Source: Bradyrhizobium sp. WSM1743
Lineage (GTDB): Bacteria; Pseudomonadota; Alphaproteobacteria; Rhizobiales; Xanthobacteraceae
Assembly: GCF_000473065.1 (NCBI RefSeq)
Contig: NZ_KI421492.1
Coordinates: forward strand, 65,830-122,763
Direction: 5' to 3'
Length of the DNA stretch: 56,934 bases
Shown: positions 35,600 through 43,877 of the stretch, in pieces
Position numbering within the stretch: position 1 is the first letter of the stretch
Layout: each line of letters opens with the position of its first letter
Position numbers and translations under genes: made by a program
Notes under the pieces: generated by a model
Told to the model about the DNA's origin: nothing
The model's database searches: none
The model's input: only the letters and a program-made list of their open reading frames with translations

Positions 35600-35731
35600 A
35601 TGCGAAAACGACTGATCGTCTGGACCATCATGACGTCCACCCTGGTTGCGGTCACCGTGTGGACCATGCTCGGGCCGCCGGACCGCCCGTCCGGCCCGCA
35701 TCTGCCCTCCCGCACGGCGGCGGTGCGTTAA
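35600..35731 (+). CDS. Small membrane protein, 43 residues
   Basis: ATG at 35600 follows GAGGG at 35586-35590. The product begins MRKRLIVWTIMTSTLVAVTV: a positive N terminus, then one membrane helix and a short proline-rich tail. This is a plausible anchored micropeptide or leaderless secreted peptide. The function is unknown. Confidence 0.5.
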   Translation: MRKRLIVWTIMTSTLVAVTVWTMLGPPDRPSGPHLPSRTAAVR

Positions 35732-35858
35732 CTCGCTATCCTGACCGATACGATTTCGGCATCGATCGATCCCAATTGGAGTTTGGTGCGGCGGCGCGCC
35801 TCCCGCTATCCTCGCCCGCAAAACGACAATGCCGCGAGCCGGCTTTCAGGAGGAGCCC

Positions 35859-36986
35859 ATGTTGAGACCGATCCGATGCATCGCATCGCGCGCGCCACGC
35901 GCTGCGATCGCCACCGTCCTGTTCGCTTGTCTCATTCTCATTTCTGGAGTCCGTGCCGGCATGGCCGAAACCTTCGCCTATGTCGGCAACGCCGACAGCA
36001 ACGACATCAGCGTGTTCAAGATGAGCGAGAGCGGCGAGATGACGCTCGTGCAGACGGCCGCCCTCAAGGGCGTCGAAAAGCCCGGCTCCTCGACGCCGCT
36101 CGCGATCACGCCCGACCACCGCGTGATGATCGCCGGCATCCGCTCGCAGCCATACCTTGCGGTGAGCTTTGCGATCGACCCGAAGACGGGCCAGCTCAGC
36201 CATCTCGGCAACGGACCGCTCGCGGACAGCATGGCCCATATCGCCGTCGACCGCAGCGGCAAGTTCCTGTTCAGCGCCTCCTATGGCGGCAACAAGGTCG
36301 CGCTGAATCCGCTGCTTGCCAACGGCGTCGTCGGCGAGCCCAAGCAGGTGATCCCGACCGGGCTGAACGCCCACGCCTTCCTGCCCTCGCCCGATAACCG
36401 CTTCGTGTTCGCGACCAATCTCGGCTCCGACCAGATCCTGAGCTTCGCGTTCGACGCCGCCGCCGGTACGCTCACGCCAAGCGATCCGCCGGCCCACAAG
36501 GTGCCGGAGAAATCGGGGCCGCGGCACTTCGTGTTTCACCCGGGCGGCAAGTTCGTCTATCTCCTCCACGAGCTGAACGGCGACGTCGCGGCATTCACCT
36601 ATGAAGCCAAAAGCGGCGCGTGGGACGAGATCCAGCGCACCACTGCGCTGCCGGAAGGGTTTTCCGGCAAACCTTGGGCCGCCGACATCCACATCACTCC
36701 GGACGGCCGCTTCCTCTACGCCTCCGAGCGCACCACCAGCACGCTCACCGCCTACAAGGTCGATGGGTCAAGCGGCAAGCTGACCACGATCGGCAGCGTG
36801 CCGACCGAGAAGCAGCCGCGCGGCTTCCAGATCGATTCAAGCGGGCGCTATCTCGCCGCGGTCGGCGAGCTCTCGGACAGCATGACGGTCTATGCCATCG
36901 ACCAAAGCAGCGGCGCGCTGGCCAGGCTGAAATCCTACCCCACCGGCAAGAAGCCGAACTGGGTCGAATTCCTGAGCCTGCCGTGA
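35859..36986 (+). CDS. Lactonase family beta-propeller protein, exported
   Basis: After a signal peptide (AIATVLFACLILISGVRAGMA) this 375-residue protein shows the repeated blades of a seven-bladed propeller of the 6-phosphogluconolactonase YbhE family. Examples are FAYVGNADSNDISVFKMSESGEMT, split over a blade, ITPDHRVMIAG, FHPGGKFVYLLHELNGDVAAF and ITPDGRFLYASERTTSTL. Cytosolic YbhE hydrolyses 6-phosphogluconolactone; the signal peptide argues for another lactone or a binding role in the periplasm. The ATG at 35859 follows AGGAGGAGCCC. Confidence 0.88.
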   Translation: MLRPIRCIASRAPRAAIATVLFACLILISGVRAGMAETFAYVGNADSNDISVFKMSESGEMTLVQTAALKGVEKPGSSTPLAITPDHRVMIAGIRSQPYLAVSFAIDPKTGQLSHLGNGPLADSMAHIAVDRSGKFLFSASYGGNKVALNPLLANGVVGEPKQVIPTGLNAHAFLPSPDNRFVFATNLGSDQILSFAFDAAAGTLTPSDPPAHKVPEKSGPRHFVFHPGGKFVYLLHELNGDVAAFTYEAKSGAWDEIQRTTALPEGFSGKPWAADIHITPDGRFLYASERTTSTLTAYKVDGSSGKLTTIGSVPTEKQPRGFQIDSSGRYLAAVGELSDSMTVYAIDQSSGALARLKSYPTGKKPNWVEFLSLP

Positions 36987-37313
36987 GGGGCTGCGGCGGC
37001 GGACCTACGTAAACACCCGTAATTTCGCAGGGTCCGCCTTCGGGCCATATCACCGGCTATGGACCGACAGATTGTCTTCAAATGCCCTCAGACCGGCCTG
37101 AACGTGCAGCATCGGCTGACTGATGAGCCGGGCGATCGCACCCAGGTGTCCGTGCCCCTGCGCCGTGACGTCTTCGAGCGAACCTGTTCTCCAATCCCGC
37201 GACTAATCAAGGACTTGCCGCGACTGCCAGCGGCGGCGCGGCATCCTCTCTCGGGACCACGCGGCCGTAGTGCGGGCGGCGGCCATCTGCTATCGATTGG
37301 AGGCATAGCCCCT
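36987..37313. other. Gap with a remnant of a small CPQTG-motif protein
   Basis: The frame from ATG 37059 begins MDRQIVFKCPQTGLNVQHRL, which resembles a family of small rhizobial proteins that carry FKCPxTGxNVQH and then a second Cys pair. Here the second pair is missing and the frame stays open into the adaptor gene without a stop. It looks like a degenerate gene, or part of the untranslated leader. The strong GGAGG at 37299 belongs to the adaptor. Confidence 0.35.
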
Positions 37314-38219
37314 GTGGAATTTCCGATGCGTCATTTGTCCCGTGCCGTCGTTCGAAACCTGTGTCCAGCAGCCGTTGTCGGCGCGCTCGTCTTCACCCCC
37401 TATCCGGCCGGCGCCGCCGATGACGATGCGCCCAAGGGGCCCGCGGTCACGGTGCTGAAAGTCGCGAAATCCTGCTTCTCCGACATCGTCGAAGCCACCG
37501 GCACGATCATCGCGCGGGAGGAAACCTCGGTGCGGCCCGAGCGACCCGGCCTCAAGGTCACCGAGGTGCTGGCGGAAGCGGGCGATACCACCACCGCCGG
37601 CCAGGTGCTGGCGCGGCTGGCGCTGCCCGAAGGCGGCACGCTTCAGGTCACCGCACCCGTGGCGGGCGTGATCGCGACCTCGACTGCGCAGATCGGCAAC
37701 TTCGCCTCGGCCAAGGGCGAGGCGCTGTTCACGATCGTGGCGCGCAGCGAATACGATCTCGTCGGCCTCGTGGCCACCACGGATGTGCGCAAGCTCGCAG
37801 TCAATCAGCAGGCCACCGTGCGGATCGCAGGCGCCGGCGACATCAGCGGCAAGGTGCGCCGCATCGGCCCGACGGTCGAGCCGAACATTCAGCAGGGGAT
37901 GGTCTATATCGGCATCTCCTCGCAGAAGCGGCTGCTCCTGAACGCGAGCGGGCGGGCGCTGATCAAGACCGGGCAAAGCTGCAACGTCGCGGTGCCGCTC
38001 ACCGCCGTGCAATATTCATCCGCCGGCACCGTGGTGCAGGTGATCCGCCGCAACCGCGTCGAGACCAAGCGTGTCGAGATCGGCTTGATGTCGGGCGGCA
38101 ATATCGAGGTCCGCGACGGCCTGAACGAAGGCGATGTCGTCGTCGCCCGCGCCGGCGCATTGCTGCGCGAAGGCGATCCGGTGCGTCCGGTGATGGCGAG
38201 CGCGGAAGCGGTGAAGTAG
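37314..38219 (+). CDS. Orphan RND efflux adaptor (HlyD/MFP family)
   Basis: A signal peptide (VVGALVFTPYPAGAA) leads into a short membrane-fusion protein of about 301 residues. It has a lipoyl/barrel-sandwich region (VRPERPGLKVTEVLAEAGDT and GGTLQVTAPVAGVIA), a beta-barrel with RIGPTVEPNIQQGMVYIGI, and LNEGDVVVARAGALLREGDPV at the end. It shares KSCFSDIV-T with the adaptor at 18927-19856 (NACFSDLV-T), so the two are paralogues. No pump gene follows; a palindrome and the second dead caspase do. I prefer the GTG at 37314, 10 bases after GGAGG, over the ATG at 37326. It may serve a pump encoded elsewhere. Confidence 0.88.
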   Translation: MEFPMRHLSRAVVRNLCPAAVVGALVFTPYPAGAADDDAPKGPAVTVLKVAKSCFSDIVEATGTIIAREETSVRPERPGLKVTEVLAEAGDTTTAGQVLARLALPEGGTLQVTAPVAGVIATSTAQIGNFASAKGEALFTIVARSEYDLVGLVATTDVRKLAVNQQATVRIAGAGDISGKVRRIGPTVEPNIQQGMVYIGISSQKRLLLNASGRALIKTGQSCNVAVPLTAVQYSSAGTVVQVIRRNRVETKRVEIGLMSGGNIEVRDGLNEGDVVVARAGALLREGDPVRPVMASAEAVK

Positions 38220-38242
38220 CGCGCGGAGAAACTGGATGCTTC

Positions 38243-38419
38243 ACCCTCCCCTGGAGGGGTCCGGGACGAGCGTAGCTCGCCCGTGGGTCGCTTCGCATGC
38301 AGCGAAGCGAAATGCGAAGCGGGTGGGGTGATCTCTCGGCACGGGCACTGTTCGTGGGGAGAGATCACCCCACCCCGCTCGCGCTTCGCGCGATCGACCC
38401 TCCCCCTTCAGGGGAAGGT
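38243..38419. repeat. Large intergenic palindrome, family A (copy 2)
   Basis: This has the same termini as the element at 10143-10297 (ACCCTCCCCTGGAGG... and ...CAGGGGAAGGT), with two mismatches in the right arm and an extra segment CGAGCGTAGCTCG of its own near the left end. The inner arms GGTGGGGTGATCTCTC and GAGAGATCACCCCACC are perfect. It fills the convergent gap between the orphan adaptor and the second caspase-fold gene. Confidence 0.9.
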
Positions 38420-38425
38420 AAGAAA

Positions 38426-39274
38426 CTAGCCCCCGGCTTCGCCGAAATGGACGTCTTCGAGCAACGATGACGACACGGTCGGGACCTGATCGCCTTCTGA
38501 GGCGCGGGAGATGGCGAGGCGGGTCTTGTTGAAGACGCTCTCGGCGCTGCCCGGCTTGCCGAGGTTGTTGAGGAACTCGCTGACCAGCACGCTGTGCTCG
38601 CCCTTGCCGTCGTCGACGACCTTGCCGGGCGAGGCGGAGGTGAGGATCAGCGCATTGTCGGACGCGCTGATCGGCGCGAGACCGTGGCTGTAGGAGCGGA
38701 AGCGGCGCTCGTAAGGGTTACGCCGGGAGGCGTCGACCACGACCAGCTTGGCCTTGGCACCCTGCTCCTTCATCATGTCGAGCACGCCGTCGATGGAGAC
38801 GCCATGGCGGCGGACGTCGCTTTCCTTCCAGATCACGGCGTCGACCGGCAGCATATAGCTCTCGCGTCCCGCCTGCACGCCGTAGCCGCCGAAGAACAGC
38901 ATGACGACGCTGTCGCGCTTGATCCGGGACTTCAGGCGGTTGACGGCGCGGACCATGTCGTCCTTGGTCGCGTCTTCCACCATGTCGACGTCAAAGCCGT
39001 TCTTGCGCAGCGACGAGGACAGCGCGCGGGCGTCGTTGATCGACTGCGTCAGCGGCGCATTGGCGTCGGGATAATGTCCATTGCCGATGACGAGCGCGAG
39101 GCGCGAGCTCTGGCCGATCGAACCGGTGATCTGCTCGGTCGTCACAGCCTTGGCGGCGTCGATCGCACGCGTGTTGAGAGCAGCATGGGCGCCGATCACG
39201 AGCGACACCGTGCCGATGAGGGCGGCGGCGACGGCGATCGTACGTCGGGAAAGCTCGAGCTGCTTTACATTCAT
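38426..39274 (-). CDS. Second caspase-fold protein without catalytic dyad
   Basis: This 282-residue protein has an N-terminal signal or anchor (TIAVAAALIGTVSLVIGAHAA) and one peptidase C14-like domain (about 70-280), without linker or TPR repeats. The catalytic histidine position is Y131 (FFGGYGVQ) and the cysteine position is S183 (VVDASRRNP). It shares long stretches with the protein at 16408, such as VIGNxxYPDAxAPL, PVDAxIWxESDVRRxG and SRRNPxERRFRS. It is probably a non-proteolytic periplasmic binding domain. It is convergent with an RND adaptor, echoing the first locus. The ATG at 39274 is chosen because the signal sequence follows it. Confidence 0.87.
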   Translation of the reverse strand: MNVKQLELSRRTIAVAAALIGTVSLVIGAHAALNTRAIDAAKAVTTEQITGSIGQSSRLALVIGNGHYPDANAPLTQSINDARALSSSLRKNGFDVDMVEDATKDDMVRAVNRLKSRIKRDSVVMLFFGGYGVQAGRESYMLPVDAVIWKESDVRRHGVSIDGVLDMMKEQGAKAKLVVVDASRRNPYERRFRSYSHGLAPISASDNALILTSASPGKVVDDGKGEHSVLVSEFLNNLGKPGSAESVFNKTRLAISRASEGDQVPTVSSSLLEDVHFGEAGG

Positions 39275-39694
39275 CTCGGTTCGTTTCCTGTGCCAAAGAC
39301 CAGCCAAGCGCGCGCACACTGTTTGAGTAGCGCGATAGCGTCTTTAGGTTTGAGGGATTGGCCGGGGAAGTGCCCCCGAATTGCGCGCAATTTGCGGCGC
39401 CGCACCAAACAAACCCTTAACCGCATATAGGCCCTGGGGCAATAGATTGCTCAAAATTTGAGCTAAGTAGCTGAATGTGTTGGTTAATTCTCCGAGCCAG
39501 TTTCCTGCATTTTTGGTTCCCCCATAGCCTTCCGGAGGCCGACTACGCACCCCTCGTGCCGGCTTTTCCGTGACGTCCATCACATTTGTATTTCCCGCGA
39601 ATCCGGGTAGCCTTTTCAACGACTTGCAGGGGGTGGTGTGCGGACGGCTGCGCGCTCGCCGGCCCCGGCCGGGCCCCCCGCGACCAGGTATTTC
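39275..39694. other. Divergent promoter region with two palindromes
   Basis: This 420-base region is less GC-rich than its surroundings. It holds two perfect palindromes, AATTGCGCGCAATT (39379-39392) and GCTCAAAATTTGAGC (39449-39463), 56 bases apart. No gene is supported. It must contain the promoters of the caspase-fold gene (minus) and the DxDTTA protein gene (plus). Confidence 0.5.
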
Positions 39695-41422
39695 ATGAGC
39701 TTTCATTATTTTGCCGGCGCCGCCTGCCGGGCGCTGACGGCGCGGAAGGACGGCCCCTCGCTATACGACGTCTGCGATCCCGTATTGTCCGACACGGCCA
39801 GCGGCGATCCGCATCTGGCCAAATTCTACAAGACCGCACTCGGCAATCCCGCGCTGCGGATACTGCTCCGCCGCGCCGGCCTGCCCGAGCTGCGCGACGA
39901 GGCCAGGCTGAGCCGGCTGCGCGAGGCACTCACCCACGCCCGCGACGAGATCCAGCCCGACTGGGCGGCGGTCGGGCGGCCGATCGCCGATCTCGTCGAC
40001 AGCATCGCGCTCGAGCATCCCAAGCCGCCGCCGGTGCCGTTCACCGCCGCCCTGCCGCAGAGCGCGCAGATCGACGGCGCGATCCGCGACTGCGCGCAGC
40101 ATCTGCTCGGTTCGTACCGCCGCAACGGCTTCCTGCCGACCTATGCCGCCTTCAACCTGATCGGGGATCCCGATTTCCGCGGACGTGAGCTGATCATGGC
40201 GCTCACGGGGCTGAACGCACGCGGCTACAAGAATTCCTCGCTGCTGTTCAATCTCGCCCGCGTCTTCATCGCGCGCTCGCCGGCGCGCGCCGTGGTCAAT
40301 CCGCCCTGGAAAGGCATTGCCGAGCCGATGTGGGAGCCGGTGCAGATCCGCCATCGCTCGGCCTATTACGATGCATTCTTCATCGAGGCACTGCTGAGCT
40401 ATGTCGAGACCGGGCTCGCCTCGCCGGCCGACAAGATCGCGGCGGAGCGCGCGATCGCCGACATGGTCGATTTCTGCGTCAACATCAGCCGCGAGGAGGT
40501 CGAGGGCTTGGGCGGCGCGCGCTTTGACGTCATCACCGCGCTCGCGCCGGCGCCGCATCCACGGTTCTCCCGCTACTTCGCGCAAATCAAGCAGGACCTT
40601 GGCTTCGGAATCTACGTGCCGGATTGCGACACCACGGCCTGCTCGATCTCGGCAGCGACGCAGGCCGGCTGCACCGACCCCATCATCGACCAGCCGCTCC
40701 TGGATTTCTACTCGGGCTATCAGGTGCGCGCCGGCGTCAACGCGCCGCGGGTGACCGTGCCGCTCAACGACAATATCGACTTTGAGGGCGGGGTTGCGAC
40801 CTGGATCGACAATCTCGCAGGCGAGCGTCCCTACGGCAACGATCTCGATCCCACGCTCAATCTCGACATTCTCGAGGTCAGCTTTCGCAACCTGGCACGC
40901 TGGAAAATCCTTGAGACGCCGGCACGGCTCGCGACCGTGCACCGGATCATCGGCTTCCAGAAGCGCCTGGCGGCGAGCGGCGCCTTCGCCAACCCGCGCT
41001 CGCACATCTATTATTTGCCGGAGCTCTACAGCGCCTATTTCGGCCGCTGCTATGCCGCCTTTCTAGCATTGCCGCTGGCGGCGCAGGCCGCGATCGATCC
41101 CGACGGCGATTTCGATTTCATCCGCCACCGCGTGCTGTCCTACGTCAAGGGCGAGCTGATGGCCGCGGAGATGAACGTGTTCGACGCCGCGCTGGCGCTG
41201 ATCGCGCTCGCCCATCTCGGCGCCGACCCGCGTGCCTTTGCACCGGCGCTGAACGTCATCATCGCTGGGCTAGGTGAAGGCGGCCGCCGCGGCCCGTTCC
41301 GCGCCTATGAGTGGAACAAGATGAAGACGCCGACGCGGATTCTGGTGGGTGGGCCGGAGGTGACGTCGGCGTTCGTGCTGATGGGGCTGGCGGTGGCGAA
41401 AAGGGCGCTGGCGCGGGGGTGA
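39695..41422 (+). CDS. 575-residue protein with a cyclase-like DxDTTA motif
   Basis: This large, soluble, helix-rich protein has no signal peptide. The motif D310-C-D312-T-T-A, in PDCDTTACSISAATQAG, resembles the DxDDTA acid motif of class II terpene cyclases and other alpha/alpha-toroid proteins, with threonine in place of the third aspartate. Other notable segments are HPRFSRYFAQIKQDLGFGIY, NIDFEGGVATWIDN and SHIYYLPELYSAYFGRCY. An alpha-toroid fold is plausible but unproven. The neighbours give no pathway: a dead caspase upstream and a nuclease-like protein downstream. The ATG at 39695 is supported only by a weak AGG. Confidence 0.82.
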   Translation: MSFHYFAGAACRALTARKDGPSLYDVCDPVLSDTASGDPHLAKFYKTALGNPALRILLRRAGLPELRDEARLSRLREALTHARDEIQPDWAAVGRPIADLVDSIALEHPKPPPVPFTAALPQSAQIDGAIRDCAQHLLGSYRRNGFLPTYAAFNLIGDPDFRGRELIMALTGLNARGYKNSSLLFNLARVFIARSPARAVVNPPWKGIAEPMWEPVQIRHRSAYYDAFFIEALLSYVETGLASPADKIAAERAIADMVDFCVNISREEVEGLGGARFDVITALAPAPHPRFSRYFAQIKQDLGFGIYVPDCDTTACSISAATQAGCTDPIIDQPLLDFYSGYQVRAGVNAPRVTVPLNDNIDFEGGVATWIDNLAGERPYGNDLDPTLNLDILEVSFRNLARWKILETPARLATVHRIIGFQKRLAASGAFANPRSHIYYLPELYSAYFGRCYAAFLALPLAAQAAIDPDGDFDFIRHRVLSYVKGELMAAEMNVFDAALALIALAHLGADPRAFAPALNVIIAGLGEGGRRGPFRAYEWNKMKTPTRILVGGPEVTSAFVLMGLAVAKRALARG

Positions 41423-41430
41423 GACGGCCA

Positions 41431-41560
41431 CGTGCCCCGGACGCAGCGCTTTTCAGCGGTGCGCTGCTGAGCCGGGGCCCATGCCAAGACCGCTGCGCGC
41501 AACTTGCTGGGTCCCGGCTCGGCGGAGCGGCGTTGCACGCCGCACCGCGTCCGGGACACG
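41431..41560. repeat. Intergenic palindrome, family E (copy 1)
   Basis: The termini CGTGCCCCGGACGC and GCGTCCGGGACACG are inverted with one mismatch. Inner arms TGCTGAGCCGGGGCCC and TGGGTCCCGGCTCGGC give a long compound hairpin. It lies between two plus-strand genes. A related copy is at 53039-53172. Confidence 0.82.
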
Positions 41561-41678
41561 AGACTGAGGTCCAATGACAGGAAGTTGAAAGCCCATCTGT
41601 TCGGCATACGCTGGCCCGATGGCCAAAAGCCGACCACAATTGCGCCGTCTATCGAGATTTTCATCACACCGGACCGGC

Positions 41679-42401
41679 ATGTTGCGAAAGATCCTGATTG
41701 CGCTGTCTCTGCTCGCCCCCTCGCTCGCGCAGGCCGCCGACATCACCGGCACGGCAAAGGTCCGCGCCGGCGACGCCGTGGTGATCGGCAACACGCGCAT
41801 CCGGCTCGGCGGCATCGACGCGCCCGCGGTCGATCAGCTCTGCCTCAACACCAAGAGCGAGCGCTGGACCTGCGGCGTCGCGGCCCGCGACGAGCTCGCC
41901 AAATACACCGAAGGCAAGACCTGGGTCTGCCACACGAGGTCGGTGGACCGGCGCGGCCGCACCGTGGCGCGCTGCGACGTCGGCGGCGAGGACATCCAGA
42001 AATGGTTGGTGCGCAACGGCTGGGCGCTAGCCTATACCCGCATCTCGCACGACTACGAGCCCGACGAGGCTGCGGCACGCGAGGCCAAAGCTGGCATGTG
42101 GCAGGGCGCCTTTATCGCGCCCTGGGATTGGCGCGTCCGCAACAAGAAGACCGCTATCCTGGGCGCCACCAAGCCACCGGAGGGTGCGCATGCGGTGCTG
42201 CTCGCCTCGGCCTCGGGGCCGGTCGCGCCCTCGCCGGACTGCACCATCAAGGGCAATGTGAACAGCGCCGGCGAATGCATTTATCACCAGCCGACCAGCC
42301 GCTGGTACACCCAGATCAAGATGAAGATCAGCAAGGGCACCCGCTGGTTCTGCTCGGTCGAGGAGGCGGAGGCCGCCGGCTGCCGCGAGACGAAGCGATA
42401 A
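41679..42401 (+). CDS. Exported staphylococcal-nuclease-like protein
   Basis: A signal peptide (ILIALSLLAPSLAQA) precedes an SNase-like OB fold (about residues 22-150). The motif RIRLGGIDAPAVDQLC keeps the arginine and aspartate of staphylococcal nuclease (R35, D40) but has alanine where the catalytic E43 should be. DRRGRTVARCDVG keeps the second arginine. Reduced or no nuclease activity is therefore likely. The C-terminal region (about 185-240, CTIKGNVNSAGECIYHQPTS and RWFCSVEEAEAAGC) is a small cysteine-containing domain often attached to rhizobial members. The ATG at 41679 is chosen for the signal peptide. Confidence 0.87.
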   Translation: MLRKILIALSLLAPSLAQAADITGTAKVRAGDAVVIGNTRIRLGGIDAPAVDQLCLNTKSERWTCGVAARDELAKYTEGKTWVCHTRSVDRRGRTVARCDVGGEDIQKWLVRNGWALAYTRISHDYEPDEAAAREAKAGMWQGAFIAPWDWRVRNKKTAILGATKPPEGAHAVLLASASGPVAPSPDCTIKGNVNSAGECIYHQPTSRWYTQIKMKISKGTRWFCSVEEAEAAGCRETKR

Positions 42402-42503
42402 CCCAGCCCTGCATTTTACGTGCTTTTCTTGCGGCGCCGCGCCGCGTAAAAGTGAGACTCAGCGACCCACCATCCTGTTCTCAAGCAACAAGGACTGACA
42501 GCA

Positions 42504-43691
42504 ATGACCGTTCGCGCGGGCCGGGAATTTCTGGCCATCCCCGGGCCCACCACGATGCCCGACGAGGTGCTGCGGGCGATGCACCGTCCGGCGATCGACA
42601 TCTACTCCAAAGAGATGCTGGATCTGACCGAGAGCCTGCTCAGTGACATCTCGAAGCTGTTTGTGACCAAGGGCAAGTCCTACATCTACATCGCCAACGG
42701 TCACGGCGCCTGGGAAGCGGCGCTGAGCAACGTATTGTCGCGCGGCGACAAGGTGCTGGTGCTGGAGAGCGGGCGCTTTGCGATCGGCTGGGGCAATGCG
42801 GCGGCGCTGATGGGCGCCGAGGTCGAGGTGCTCAAGGGCGACTGGCGCCGCGCGGTGCGGCCGCACGAGGTCGAGGAGCGCCTGCGCCGCGACAAGGAGC
42901 ACAGGATCAAGGCCGTCGTCGTCGTCCAGGTCGACACGGCCAGCGGCGTGCAGAACGACATCGAGGCGATCGGCAAGGCGATCAAGGCCAGCGGCCATCC
43001 CGCGCTCTACATGGTCGACACCGTGGCATCGCTCGGCTGCATGCCGTTCGAGATGGACAAATGGGGCATCGACGTCGCGATGTCCGGCTCGCAGAAGGGC
43101 CTGATGACGCCGCCCGGCCTCGGCTTCGTCGCCGCCAATGCGCGCGCGCTCGAGGTGCACAAGAAGGCGAACATGTCGACGCCCTATTGGAGCTGGAGCG
43201 AGCGCGAGGGCACCGAGAATTATCGCAAATATGCCGGCACCGCGCCGGTGCACCTGTTGTTCGCGCTGCGCAAGGCGATCGACCTGCTGCGCGAGGAAGG
43301 GCTTGAAAACGCCTTCCGCCGCCACGCCCTGCTTGGCGAAGCCGCTCGCCGCGCGGTCTCCGTCTGGTCGGAAGGCCAGGTGCTCGGCTTCAACGTGGCC
43401 GAGGCCAGCGAGCGCTCCAACACCGTGACCACGGTGACCATGAGCAACGGCCACGACCCCGCCGTGCTGCAACGCTATTGCAAGGACAAGTGCGGCGTCG
43501 TGCTCGGCACCGGCATCGGCGACCTCTCGGGACAGGCTTTCCGCATCGCCCATATGGGGCATGTGAATGCGCCGATGCTGCTCGGCACGCTGGGCGTGAT
43601 CGAGGTGGGCCTGAACGCGCTGAAGATCCCGCACGCCAAGGGCGGGCTGGAGGCGGCGGTGGCGTATCTCGGCGAAGAGGTGGCGGCGTAA
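42504..43691 (+). CDS. Class V aminotransferase, serine-glyoxylate or alanine-glyoxylate type
   Basis: This 395-residue pyridoxal-phosphate enzyme begins FLAIPGPTTMPDEVLRAM, typical of the SgaA/AGT group, and binds the cofactor at K198 (SGSQKGLMTPPGLGF). D172 lies in MVDTVASLG. It probably moves an amino group from serine or alanine to glyoxylate, the serine pathway or photorespiration-like route; phosphonate aminotransferases are the alternative. The neighbours do not settle the substrate. The ATG at 42504 follows AAGGACTGACAGCA. Confidence 0.9.
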   Translation: MTVRAGREFLAIPGPTTMPDEVLRAMHRPAIDIYSKEMLDLTESLLSDISKLFVTKGKSYIYIANGHGAWEAALSNVLSRGDKVLVLESGRFAIGWGNAAALMGAEVEVLKGDWRRAVRPHEVEERLRRDKEHRIKAVVVVQVDTASGVQNDIEAIGKAIKASGHPALYMVDTVASLGCMPFEMDKWGIDVAMSGSQKGLMTPPGLGFVAANARALEVHKKANMSTPYWSWSEREGTENYRKYAGTAPVHLLFALRKAIDLLREEGLENAFRRHALLGEAARRAVSVWSEGQVLGFNVAEASERSNTVTTVTMSNGHDPAVLQRYCKDKCGVVLGTGIGDLSGQAFRIAHMGHVNAPMLLGTLGVIEVGLNALKIPHAKGGLEAAVAYLGEEVAA

Positions 43692-43712
43692 GTGCCCGCC
43701 ACAAACTCCGAT

Positions 43713-43780
43713 GTCGTCCCGACAAGCGCAGCTCTGGCAACGCGCAGCGTTGTCAGGGCGGAGCGCTGATCCGGGACGAC
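43713..43780. repeat. Intergenic palindrome, family D (copy 2)
   Basis: GTCGTCCCGACAAGCG and GCGGAGCGCTGATCCGGGACGAC repeat the ends of the element at 6525-6570. A longer interior carries CTCTGGCAACGCGCAGCGTTGTCAGGG. It lies between the aminotransferase and peptidase genes, both on the plus strand. Confidence 0.78.
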
Positions 43781-43877
43781 GGCGGAGAGTGTCGCAGCCG
43801 CGGCGCCTCACATTTGCATCAGCCTTCTTTAAGTTCCCCGGCATCGATCTGATATAGGGTCAAGCTACGCCCCCTTT

